In this document: positions 1 to 7,433 of the stretch, in pieces
Layout of the letters: each line of letters opens with the position of its first letter
How positions within the stretch are numbered: the stretch's first letter is position 1
DNA from: Paludibacterium purpuratum
Lineage (GTDB): Bacteria > Pseudomonadota > Gammaproteobacteria > Burkholderiales > Chromobacteriaceae
Assembly: GCF_004363805.1 (NCBI RefSeq)
Contig: NZ_SNZP01000012.1
Location: 1-64,000 of the forward strand
Direction of reading: 5' to 3'
DNA: 64,000 nt
The notes under the pieces: model-generated
The model's database searches: none
Told to the model about the DNA's origin: nothing
The model's input: only the letters and a program-made list of their open reading frames with translations
Program-made: the position numbers and the translations under genes

Positions 1-1419
1 CGCTCCAGCTGCTGGGTGCGCGTCGCCATGCCCAGTGCCGGCGCCGCCTGGGGCCACCAGTTCATCCCGCGTATCGGCCAGGAAGTGCTGATCGACTTCA
101 TCGAAGGCGACATCGACCGCCCGGTGGTGACCGGGGTGCTGTACAACGGCAGTCATAACCCGCCGGCCTTCTCCGCCGCCGGCAACCTGCCGGGCAACAA
201 GACGCTGTCCGGCATCAAATCCAAAGAACATCAGGGTCAGGGCCATAACGAACTGCTGTTCGACGACACGCCGAACCAAGTCCGCACCCGGCTGGCGAGT
301 ACGCACGGCGCCACGCAGCTCAACCAGGGCTTCCTCACGCACCCTAGAGCGGACGGCAAAGCCGAAGCGCGCGGCGAAGGCTTCGAACTCAGAACCGACC
401 AGCACGGCGCTGTCCGCGCCGCGCACGGCCTGCTACTTTCCACCGAAGCGCAACAAGGCGCTGCCGGCAATCAACTGGCACGCACTCACGCGCAAAGCCA
501 ACTCGACGCCGCACTCGCCTTGAGCCAAAGCCTGGGCGAAGTCGCCACCGCGCAATTGGCCGACACCATGGAAACCGGCCCGCAGCAGATCAACCCGGAC
601 AACAGCCCGGGCAGCAAAACCGATCAGGGCCATCAGCAGCACCTGAGCGAAGCGCTGAAAGCCTGGGAGGCCGGCACCAACACCGGCGCCAATACGCAAG
701 GCGCCGGTCAACAGCCACTGCTGGTCATGAGCGCCCCGGCCGGCATCGCCAGCCTGACCGAGCAAAGCCAAACCCTCGCTGCCGGTACCAACCTGGACCT
801 GGTAGCCCAACGCGATCTCAACCACACCGCCGGCCGCCGCTGGCTTGCCAACGTCGGTCAACACCTCAGTCTGTTCGTTGCCGGGGTGAAAGACGCCGTT
901 AGCCTGAAACTGATCGCATCCAAGGGCAAAGTGCAGGTACAGGCGCAAAGCGGCGAGATGGAGCTCACCTCGGCGCAGATACTGCAGATCACCTCCACCA
1001 AGGGCAAGGTGACGCTACATGCCGACAAAGAGATTCTGCTGACCAGCGGTGGCGGCTACATCCGCCTAAAGGGCGGCGACATCGAGGTGCATTGCCCGGG
1101 CGACGTCAGCATCAAGGGGGCGAATCATGCGCTGGCGGGGCCTGCACAGATGCATCTCCCCATGCCCCAATTTAAGTCAGACTATGCGGGCCAATTCAGA
1201 ATTCATGACCAGAATGGGAATTCATTGGCCGGGCATCCATACATGATGAAAATCGATGGCAGCCACAAAGTGATCGGGAAGACTGATGCGGATGGCTTAA
1301 GCCTTCCTGCATATACTGACGGGGAAAAGGAAATTAAATTGACCCCGATATTTAAGAATGATTGGGATGAGGTTGGGCAAAATTTGCTTCATCCAGACGC
1401 CGAGGATATATGGGAATGA
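1..1419 (+). CDS. vgrG: VgrG type VI secretion spike protein, C-terminal part (5' end outside window)
   Basis: The reading frame is open from base 1, so the N-terminal gp27-like part lies outside the window. What is seen is the end of the gp5/OB fold (IGQEVLIDFIEGDIDRP, then VVTGVLYN), a long DUF2345-type beta-helix region (about residues 105-375 of the fragment), and a C-terminal tip of about 90 residues. VgrG trimers form the puncture tip of the type VI secretion system and carry effectors. The tip (QFRIHDQNGNSLAGHPY, then a TDADG turn) resembles the transthyretin-like extensions that dock cargo. Base composition changes abruptly near position 1140-1170, from GC-rich core to AT-rich tip. 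The stop overlaps the next start as ATGA, so downstream genes are probably translationally coupled cargo. Family call is firm; the tip's role is inference. Confidence 0.93.
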   Translation, partial: RSSCWVRVAMPSAGAAWGHQFIPRIGQEVLIDFIEGDIDRPVVTGVLYNGSHNPPAFSAAGNLPGNKTLSGIKSKEHQGQGHNELLFDDTPNQVRTRLASTHGATQLNQGFLTHPRADGKAEARGEGFELRTDQHGAVRAAHGLLLSTEAQQGAAGNQLARTHAQSQLDAALALSQSLGEVATAQLADTMETGPQQINPDNSPGSKTDQGHQQHLSEALKAWEAGTNTGANTQGAGQQPLLVMSAPAGIASLTEQSQTLAAGTNLDLVAQRDLNHTAGRRWLANVGQHLSLFVAGVKDAVSLKLIASKGKVQVQAQSGEMELTSAQILQITSTKGKVTLHADKEILLTSGGGYIRLKGGDIEVHCPGDVSIKGANHALAGPAQMHLPMPQFKSDYAGQFRIHDQNGNSLAGHPYMMKIDGSHKVIGKTDADGLSLPAYTDGEKEIKLTPIFKNDWDEVGQNLLHPDAEDIWE

Positions 1420-1934
1420 AATTTTTTGAAAAGACACTATTGGCGATAGCCGTGTTTAACATTGCAAATGTAGCTTTTGCGCAAGATGTCTATAAAGAAT
1501 ATGTGACTGATTTTTCATGCGGGCGCATGACTGTAGCAGTGATCGCCACATGCAAGCATTCAGAAGATGGGTTTCAACCTGGTGATTGCAAAATGCCGTT
1601 CGGAATGCGGTTTTTGAAGGATGGCAAGATCTTAAAAAGTATTTCTATTCCTGCGCTATCTGCTCGTGAAGTTGGAAAATATAATAAAGCAGGCACTTAT
1701 TCTACGTTATTTCCTCGTGCGCTAGAATGTGTGCAAGATAACAGAAAGCAATACTTGCATGTATTTTATTATGGAAGCTCAAATGCCAGCCCGTTTAATG
1801 AATTGCATGAGTATTATCAGGGCGATAACGAGAAGGTGAATGAGGGGGGGGCGAATGCTTTATATCAGCGCACAATGTCGGTAACAGTTTCGCCGAAAAG
1901 TGTTGATGTAAATATTGGAGTTGATAAAAGATAA
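1416..1934 (+). CDS. Exported small protein between vgrG and effector; candidate periplasmic immunity protein
   Basis: 172 residues, family not recognised. The N-terminus (MKFFEKTLLAIAVF, cleavage after VAFA) is a typical Sec signal peptide, so the protein should be periplasmic. The mature part has four well-spaced cysteines (in FSCG, ATCK, GDCK and ALEC), suggesting two disulfides. ATG at 1416 is preferred over the in-frame ATG at 1410 because GAGG at 1402-1405 is 10 bases from the former and only 4 from the latter, and because it gives the ATGA overlap with vgrG. The stop overlaps the effector start as TAATG. Its tight coupling to a cell-wall effector and its export suggest an immunity protein, but no sequence similarity proves this. 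It is AT-rich like the following genes. Confidence 0.8.
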   Translation: MKFFEKTLLAIAVFNIANVAFAQDVYKEYVTDFSCGRMTVAVIATCKHSEDGFQPGDCKMPFGMRFLKDGKILKSISIPALSAREVGKYNKAGTYSTLFPRALECVQDNRKQYLHVFYYGSSNASPFNELHEYYQGDNEKVNEGGANALYQRTMSVTVSPKSVDVNIGVDKR

Positions 1935-3772
1935 TGAGTGATTTGTATTCGCTGCTGTACTGCAAAAAGCAGAAGGAATATAGGGAAAGCTCTATTAAGC
2001 CTTATTCGTTGGTGAAACTGCCCATCGAAAAATCGGCAGGCGAACTGGCAGGAAATTCTCGTGTTGGTGGGGACGCCTCTGCTGATACTCAATCCAAGGT
2101 GGTCGATAAGATCGTCGAGGTTTGTGTTAGATATGGACTGTCCTTCAGAGAGACTGCTTTCGTTTTGCTAATGGTAAAGGTGGAGTCCGGGTTTAATCCA
2201 GATGCTGCTGCAGGCACTACGTCCGCTGCTGGATTGGCCCAATTCACAAATGGTACGGCAAAAGATGCAAAGGGAATGTCAAAGCAGTGGCTTGGTTTTG
2301 AGCTAGATATCCTCCTGCCAAAGGATCGTTTTGATGCAGAGAAGGGGGCGTATTCTGCAGTGCTTGCTTATATGAAGTGTAAATCTAAAGCAAAATTGGT
2401 GGATGTCACTTCGTATGAAAAATACATATATATATTTCACCATGAAGGTTGGAATAAAAAAGTAGATAAAACAACTGCAACTTCGCTAGATGCATACAAG
2501 ATTTCTAATGAAAAAATTATTCCGTTTCTTGATTGTGTTGAGTCGGCGTTAAAAAAAGAGAAGAAGGTTTCGTTTTCGCTCAAAGACAGTAAAGGTGATC
2601 CAGTATCAAACCAGGCGTATCTGGTGGGGCAAGAAGTTGGTGCTAGTAAAGCGGATCCTGCGCGAGCTAGCTCAGGTAGCCAAGTGAAATGGAGTAAAGG
2701 TGTCACTGATGGAGCAGGAAAAACAGCCCCAATCGACTTGAAGGGTGTGGGAGAAGTGGTTTTTGCTATTATAAACAATTCAGCTTTGAATTTTTTTCTT
2801 GGCGAAGACCAGGTCGGCAAACGAGAAGTCCATGTGGTAAAAAGAGGGGAAACGCTCTCTAAAATCGCTAAACAAAATAATACAACTGTGGATGAACTGG
2901 CAAAAATCAATGCCATCAAGGATCGCAATAAGCTACCGGAAGGTGCGACACTTGAGTTGCCGAAGATAAATTATACGTCAAGAAGTCCTGATGTTTCGAT
3001 GCTTTCTGGTGCTCTGGCGAAGATGGGGCTTGTCGACGGGGCGATGCTTGATATTGTTGAATATTTTAAAAGCCATGTAGTATTGCCGCGAAATAGCAAA
3101 ACGCATGCGAATGATACAATCTCTATTAAAGCGGCCCCTGCGAAAACAGTGCCTGCCACCCAGAATAATAAAATGGCAAAGCATAAAACAAAAAAAGATG
3201 AAAAAAGTGTAAAGGATACGGCCGTCAAAGCGAGCGACGCAGTGGTGAAGCTTGATTTTTCACTGGATGTTGCAAAGCCAGAGCTTGTGTCTTCTTACAC
3301 CAAAGACATGATAAAAACGATCATGAAAACCATTGGATTGGATGAGGCAATAATAACAAGTGGGATTAGAACAACCGAGCGACAAGCAAAGACCATGTAT
3401 GATAATATTGAAAGCTATGGTGTTGATTCCCAGTTAAAATTATACGCACAGCCAGGCAGGGAGGTTGTGGGTTGTTATGCCAAGTTAAAAAAAGAAAATA
3501 CAGAGAAAAGACAGATAATATCTGCAATGAAAGAGAAGATTGAAGAGCTTTTGACAAATGGTCATCGTGTTTCAAAACATTGTGTAACTGAAGATTTTTA
3601 TAAAAAATTAAATGTAATAGATATATCGCATAAACGAATGAGATCTTCAAAGAGGAAGGCATTTGAGGCGGAAATAAAAAAATTGCATACCAGTGGTAAA
3701 ATTTCAAAATTTATTACACCGGGGATGAAAGGTGGAGAACCTGCGTACCATTTGGAAATTCCACAGCCGTAG
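1934..3772 (+). CDS. Putative T6SS peptidoglycan effector: transglycosylase-like + LysM + M15-like domains
   Basis: 612 residues without a signal peptide, as expected for T6SS cargo. Residues 52-200 resemble a lysozyme/lytic transglycosylase fold: KVESGFNP with candidate catalytic Glu84, then SAAGLAQFT. Residues 211-285 look like a small beta module (DSKGDPVSNQAYL, TDGAGKT). Residues 298-343 are a LysM domain (HVVKRGETLSKIAK). Residues 380-440 are a Lys-rich linker. Residues 450-612 resemble M15-type D-Ala-D-Ala peptidases: SGIRTTERQ (476-484), SKHC (His549), VIDIS (Asp563) and AYHLEI (His606, Glu608) could bind and activate zinc. This would cut both glycan strands and peptide stems. It starts on a TAATG overlap and is AT-rich relative to the flanks. 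Domain assignments are motif-based; the M15 part is the least certain because the His-Asp spacing is longer than usual. Confidence 0.82.
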   Translation: MSDLYSLLYCKKQKEYRESSIKPYSLVKLPIEKSAGELAGNSRVGGDASADTQSKVVDKIVEVCVRYGLSFRETAFVLLMVKVESGFNPDAAAGTTSAAGLAQFTNGTAKDAKGMSKQWLGFELDILLPKDRFDAEKGAYSAVLAYMKCKSKAKLVDVTSYEKYIYIFHHEGWNKKVDKTTATSLDAYKISNEKIIPFLDCVESALKKEKKVSFSLKDSKGDPVSNQAYLVGQEVGASKADPARASSGSQVKWSKGVTDGAGKTAPIDLKGVGEVVFAIINNSALNFFLGEDQVGKREVHVVKRGETLSKIAKQNNTTVDELAKINAIKDRNKLPEGATLELPKINYTSRSPDVSMLSGALAKMGLVDGAMLDIVEYFKSHVVLPRNSKTHANDTISIKAAPAKTVPATQNNKMAKHKTKKDEKSVKDTAVKASDAVVKLDFSLDVAKPELVSSYTKDMIKTIMKTIGLDEAIITSGIRTTERQAKTMYDNIESYGVDSQLKLYAQPGREVVGCYAKLKKENTEKRQIISAMKEKIEELLTNGHRVSKHCVTEDFYKKLNVIDISHKRMRSSKRKAFEAEIKKLHTSGKISKFITPGMKGGEPAYHLEIPQP

Positions 3773-4373
3773 TATACTTATGGCTGTTTTTTTGTTTGCA
3801 TCTGCAACTGCTTCTGCGTGCACGATGTTGGGTGATGGCGTTTTTGTTGCAGATGATGACTCAGACTCTTTGCAAGATGGTGGACGCTTGGAGCGGGTCA
3901 TTTCGCAAATAAATAGCAAAGGAATTCAACAGAAATACTGGGGAACTACGGCGAATTTTTCGTATGCATTTGTTGGTAAAAACGGCAAATTTTCTGTTTT
4001 TAGAACAATATCAAATGCAATTGATGAAAAATATGAATCATTGAACGTTTACCTGCCAGCAGTAGTTAAATTAAGCTGCTCAGGTGATTTTTCTATAGAA
4101 TATGTTGTGACCAATTACTATACTTCGCCTATAAAAATTGGGGCTGAACCGAAGTCCAAGCCGAAAAAATCTCCGGACACAATCAAGGCGAAAGTTTCTG
4201 GGCATGCCACCTCAGCAGGGAACATCTTTGTTTCAAAGTGTGATGCGTTTGAGATGAATAACGGCCTCTGGGAAAAAACAACAGATGATCTTGGTGTTTG
4301 CCAGCGTAGAAACTTTACGATGTTTAATGTCATGCCTTATGTTTCAGGAAAAAAGGGTTGGGAAATTAATTAA
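3732..4373 (+). CDS. Exported protein after the effector; candidate immunity protein
   Basis: 213 residues from a GTG start at 3732, which overlaps the effector gene by 41 bases. GGGGA at 3721-3725 gives reasonable ribosome-binding spacing. The N-terminus has charged residues followed by a hydrophobic stretch (ILMAVFLFASATASA) and a cysteine, so a signal peptide, possibly with a weak lipobox, is likely. A later ATG at 3780 would start inside the hydrophobic stretch and loses the positive charges. The mature protein has several cysteines (KLSCSG, SKCDAF, GVCQRR). The family is not recognised. Position and export fit periplasmic protection against the upstream enzyme, but a bystander accessory protein is equally possible. 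Codon use is AT-rich like the effector. Confidence 0.72.
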   Translation: MENLRTIWKFHSRSILMAVFLFASATASACTMLGDGVFVADDDSDSLQDGGRLERVISQINSKGIQQKYWGTTANFSYAFVGKNGKFSVFRTISNAIDEKYESLNVYLPAVVKLSCSGDFSIEYVVTNYYTSPIKIGAEPKSKPKKSPDTIKAKVSGHATSAGNIFVSKCDAFEMNNGLWEKTTDDLGVCQRRNFTMFNVMPYVSGKKGWEIN

Positions 4374-4395
4374 AAATTTTCCATTTTGTATAAAA

Positions 4396-4911
4396 ATGGA
4401 ACTTGTGACGGCGTTTTCCGTCGCCAGTGCATGTGGTATGGCCTATGGCCAGGACATGCTTACAGTCAAAGACTCACTTTTTCAATTGGCAGCCAAACAA
4501 AGCAATGTACTGGGCGCAAATGGCATGAAGTTGGTCGAAGAGACCAGCAAAAAATGTAAAGAGATTGGGTCCGCTAGCTTGAAAGGCCTGCAAGTTTCGA
4601 CCTACGAGAAGGTGTTTACTTGCACGCTGGATGGTGGCACGGTGAAAGTCGCGTTCCACTTCGACTATACCGGGAAGAAACCCATGGTTGATCGGTTTGG
4701 AATTGTGACGGCAATCGCTGATTACGATGCCTTGCTGAAATATGCAGTCGCTGTAAATGGCAAAGATTACACGCATGATGATGGCAAAGATTATCAATCG
4801 GCTGCCTGGACTATCAACAAAAAAGGTGGTATCCAAATTTCGCTCGATTTGAGTAAGTATTTTGTGAAAAATGCCACGATTTACCAAGTCGATGTGAATT
4901 CCGGCAATTGA
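4396..4911 (+). CDS. Exported hypothetical protein; candidate immunity protein
   Basis: About 171 residues. The frame is open upstream to 4285, overlapping the previous gene, but the region before 4396 lies inside that gene's end. The ATG at 4396 gives a hydrophobic start (LVTAFSVASACGMAYG, likely cleavage before QDML) that lacks the usual positive charges. The lysines of LIKNFPFCIK just upstream hint that translation may begin at a non-ATG codon near 4365. The mature part holds two cysteines (KKCKEIG and FTCTLD) and alternating beta-like segments. No family was recognised. Base composition moves back towards GC-rich here, so this gene may mark the right edge of the imported cassette. Confidence 0.65.
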   Translation: MELVTAFSVASACGMAYGQDMLTVKDSLFQLAAKQSNVLGANGMKLVEETSKKCKEIGSASLKGLQVSTYEKVFTCTLDGGTVKVAFHFDYTGKKPMVDRFGIVTAIADYDALLKYAVAVNGKDYTHDDGKDYQSAAWTINKKGGIQISLDLSKYFVKNATIYQVDVNSGN

Positions 4912-4954
4912 TGCTGCTGCTCGAATGTTGCCCTGTCGTATTTTAGGAGTTAGC

Positions 4955-5521
4955 GTGAAAAAGTTTTTGTTTTGCCTTTGTTTTTTCAGTGCCGCCGTAC
5001 TAGCCGCCGATGAAGTGGCACACCACGCCTCACCGGATCAATCCACTGTCATTGAGCATTCTTGCGGCGAACAAGGGTGCTCTGCCTGGGTTGCCGGTAC
5101 CAGCGGCAAGACCATGATCGTCGATGAGGCTCACACGCAAGACATCGCCGTGCAGTGGCTGAACAACGATCTGGCCGATGTGCATTTCTCCTGCGGCAGC
5201 CCTTGTACTGCACACTTCTTTTACGACAGGCATCGTGGTGTATCGCGACCGATTGGCGATGTGATGGCAGTCGACACCAAGCGCTTGTGCGCATTGCGGC
5301 CTACGCAGGAAGGGCTGGAAGTGGTGCCGATGTACGGCCCCAAAGGGCCACGTTTTTGGCAGGTTCGTTATAACGATCCGAAATACGCGTTCGATACCGG
5401 TTCGGTGGTGGTATTCGCCGGCATCGAGGCACGCTTTCAAGCGGATGGCGGCCTGTCACTCAACTATACCGACCGCAACGGGCGCCGGGCCAAGCGGCTG
5501 GTTCAGCCAAAGTGCCTGTAA
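4955..5521 (+). CDS. Exported cysteine-rich hypothetical protein
   Basis: 188 residues from GTG at 4955, chosen because AGGAG at 4945-4949 sits 5 bases upstream and because it gives a clean signal peptide (MKKFLFCLCFF, cleavage after AVLAA). Longer starts would add residues before the charged N-terminus. The mature protein has paired cysteines (HSCGEQGCSAW, SCGSPCTAHFF, RLCAL and a final KCL), so it is probably disulfide-bonded in the periplasm. No enzyme motif was seen. It is one of a run of exported proteins behind the effector. A short stretch coding DPKYAF here is echoed near 6160-6180, which may be a decayed copy. Confidence 0.75.
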   Translation: MKKFLFCLCFFSAAVLAADEVAHHASPDQSTVIEHSCGEQGCSAWVAGTSGKTMIVDEAHTQDIAVQWLNNDLADVHFSCGSPCTAHFFYDRHRGVSRPIGDVMAVDTKRLCALRPTQEGLEVVPMYGPKGPRFWQVRYNDPKYAFDTGSVVVFAGIEARFQADGGLSLNYTDRNGRRAKRLVQPKCL

Positions 5522-5835
5522 GGGCGCCCTCTCTGATTCTACAAAGGCCTCCGCGACGGCAACAACCCATCCTTCGTGGAAAAGCTGCGAGGGTAGCTCG
5601 GTGGTCTCGCTGCAAGAGAATGGATGGCCAAGTTACAGCTGTGTCATTGCCACGTCGGGATCGGTATGACGGGGGTGCAATTTTCAGCCTTTTCTGACGG
5701 TCACGCTTGGTTGTCAGTTTGTGTCTTGCTGGCTAAGGTAGCGGGTGCGGTATCTGCCGCTAAAGAGGCGCGGGCCCGGGGTGTTGCGAGCACCACCGAA
5801 CCCGCTAACCAAACCAACTTACAGGACAAGTCAGA

Positions 5836-6093
5836 ATGGCTACTCAAGATGGTAATGCAACCCTCGTTTCTTTTCCAAACCCGGATTCCCGCCAACAGCA
5901 GTTACTTTCCCTGATTTCCGTGTTGTGCTTGCCGCGGCGGAGTCGTCCAAATTCTGACGAGTGCCGTTTGATCGTCGATAGCCGCTTGCCATGGGCGTTC
6001 GAGCCGATCGATGGCAACACTTCATGGCTGTATCTGCCTAAGGCCGCACAGGCGCGTAGCCTCGCGGGTTGTCTGGTTCTAACGGCCGATTAA
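5836..6093 (+). CDS. Small open frame of doubtful coding status
   Basis: 85 codons starting at ATG with AGGA about 10 bases upstream. The second half (DECRLIVDSRLPWAFEPIDG) has amino-acid usage that looks coding rather than random, and the frame ends just before the hairpin at 6112. There is no signal peptide, although the flanking genes all have one, and no family was recognised. It may be the 3' remnant of a larger gene. It is reported only so that the interval is documented. Confidence 0.25.
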   Translation: MATQDGNATLVSFPNPDSRQQQLLSLISVLCLPRRSRPNSDECRLIVDSRLPWAFEPIDGNTSWLYLPKAAQARSLAGCLVLTAD

Positions 6094-6210
6094 CGGCCTT
6101 TTCCGGAGGCGGGGGGCTAGGCCCCCTGGCCGGGTGCAATTACATCGATTCTCCATAGCGATCCGAAATATGCGTTTAAGAACACGCTCCCGCGAAGGCA
6201 ATGGGCGACT

Positions 6211-6278
6211 GTAGGAGCGGCTTAAGCCGCGATATGCCCGCAACCCACGGCGCTGTTCGCGACTAAAGTCGCTCCTAC
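6211..6278. repeat. REP-like palindromic pair (type A)
   Basis: Two imperfect palindromes face each other. GTAGGAGCGG followed by CTTAAGCCGCGAT lies at 6211-6233. At 6255-6278 is the reverse complement of GTAGGAGCGACTTTAGTCGC plus GAAC. The two arms agree at about 19 of 23 positions, and each contains its own hairpin (GCGGCTTAAGCCGC and GCGACTAAAGTCGC). This is the layout of repetitive extragenic palindromes (REP/BIME), which occur between genes and are often spread by RAYT transposases. No such transposase is seen in the window. Confidence 0.75.
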
Positions 6279-6333
6279 GGGCTCTGTGTGTGAGCAAGCA
6301 AACTGCCCGTCGGGGTGTTACTGAAAGTGTGTA

Positions 6334-7413
6334 ATGAAAAAGAAAATGCTACTGATTGTTGGCTTGCTGATTTGGTCGGCAGGCAGCTTCGCGGCCGGGG
6401 TGCCACCTTGGCTGGGCATCTGGCATGGCACGCTCGGCAAGCAGGAGGTGATGGTGTGCTTGGCGGACGAGTCGGCCATGGGCGGCTCTACTTATTATTA
6501 CGTCAAATATCAGTCCAGCATTCCCTTGACCAGCGAGACGCCGCAAAGCGGGCATTGGCAGGAGGGTAATCGCGATAAGCCAAGCGGCATCTGGCAGCTT
6601 GGCGCCGTGCAGGGCGATAGCTTGAGTGGGCAATGGTCTGCGCCCGGCAAGGCCGGCAAGCTGCCCATTGCCTTGAAGCGGATTGCTGCGCTGGGGCAAG
6701 ACCAGTATGCCGCTTGCGAAGTGCCGGCCTTCTTTGCGCCGCGCGATGCCAAGTTTCAAGTTATGAGCGGTAAGGCGCATGTCGTCGATGGCAAGGCTTA
6801 TACCGAGATCCAGGTCAAAGGACGCGACTTGGCTTCCTTGTGGCTCTCCGGCGCCACGGCGCAGATCGCCAGCATCAACGCTAATTTGGCGCGGCAACTA
6901 AAGCGGGATTACTGGTCCTATTTCACCTGCCTCTCAGAGGGGAAGCGCGAGGCGCTCGGCGGCGATTACAGCAGTTGGGCCAACGTCGTGGCCTGGGGAC
7001 AGCGCTGGTTGGTGATCGGCACAGCCGTCGATAGTTACTGCGGTGGGGCGCATCCGAACCAGGATCTTGATTATCAAACCTGGGATCTGACAACTGGCCA
7101 AATGGAAAACCTTTGGCGCTGGTTCAATGCCAAGGGAACGACGGGCGACAAGTCGGCCATGTGGGCATCGCCCGAATTGACCAAGGTGGTCTTGCAGTCG
7201 GTCGAGCCGAGAAAAGACGAGTGTGGCGACGATATGCAGAGCGCTTCGTTTTATCGCCTGCGTTTATCCCGGCAAGGGATGGTGTTTATTCCTTCGCTGG
7301 GTCATGCCGACCGCGTTTGCGAGGAAGAGGTGACGGTGTCGTATAAAAAACTGCTGCCGTTTCTCAATGAGCGGGGGCAGCACGAGTTGTCTAAGCTGCC
7401 GTCGGCGTTTTAG
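6334..7413 (+). CDS. Exported protein with DUF3298-like C-terminal half
   Basis: 359 residues with a clear signal peptide (MKKKMLLIVGLLIW, cleavage after SFAA). The N-terminal part (PPWLGIWHGTLG, GIWQLGAVQGDSLSGQW) resembles small beta-barrel periplasmic proteins. The C-terminal half carries YCGGAHPNQD, close to the GGAH-N motif of DUF3298/RsiV-like domains, followed by DLTTGQ. Some such domains bind lysozyme or act on peptidoglycan-related signals, which would fit the locus, but the assignment rests on a single motif. It is followed by another exported protein whose GTG at 7413 would overlap the stop as TAGTG, so the two are probably one transcript. GC-rich codon use matches the core genome. 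Confidence 0.75.
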   Translation: MKKKMLLIVGLLIWSAGSFAAGVPPWLGIWHGTLGKQEVMVCLADESAMGGSTYYYVKYQSSIPLTSETPQSGHWQEGNRDKPSGIWQLGAVQGDSLSGQWSAPGKAGKLPIALKRIAALGQDQYAACEVPAFFAPRDAKFQVMSGKAHVVDGKAYTEIQVKGRDLASLWLSGATAQIASINANLARQLKRDYWSYFTCLSEGKREALGGDYSSWANVVAWGQRWLVIGTAVDSYCGGAHPNQDLDYQTWDLTTGQMENLWRWFNAKGTTGDKSAMWASPELTKVVLQSVEPRKDECGDDMQSASFYRLRLSRQGMVFIPSLGHADRVCEEEVTVSYKKLLPFLNERGQHELSKLPSAF

Positions 7414-7433
7414 TGAACCCAAAGAACAATACA

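Larger units (their letters stand above)
5522..6333. other. Gene-poor interval with decayed-looking sequence, a hairpin and a REP-like pair
   Basis: No convincing gene fills these 812 bases. Open frames exist but lack clear ribosome sites or family features. One of them, 5836-6093, is listed separately at low confidence. A strong GC hairpin (six G and C pairs around TAG) lies at 6112-6126 without a following T run. At about 6160-6180 the sequence GATCCGAAATATGCGTTT nearly repeats GATCCGAAATACGCGTTC from the exported gene at 4955-5521, suggesting a remnant of a duplicated copy. A REP-like inverted pair follows at 6211-6278. Confidence 0.6.

Noticed and set aside
5624-5914. Open frame in the gene-poor interval
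   Set aside because: No ribosome site, no family, amino-acid composition unlike neighbouring genes.
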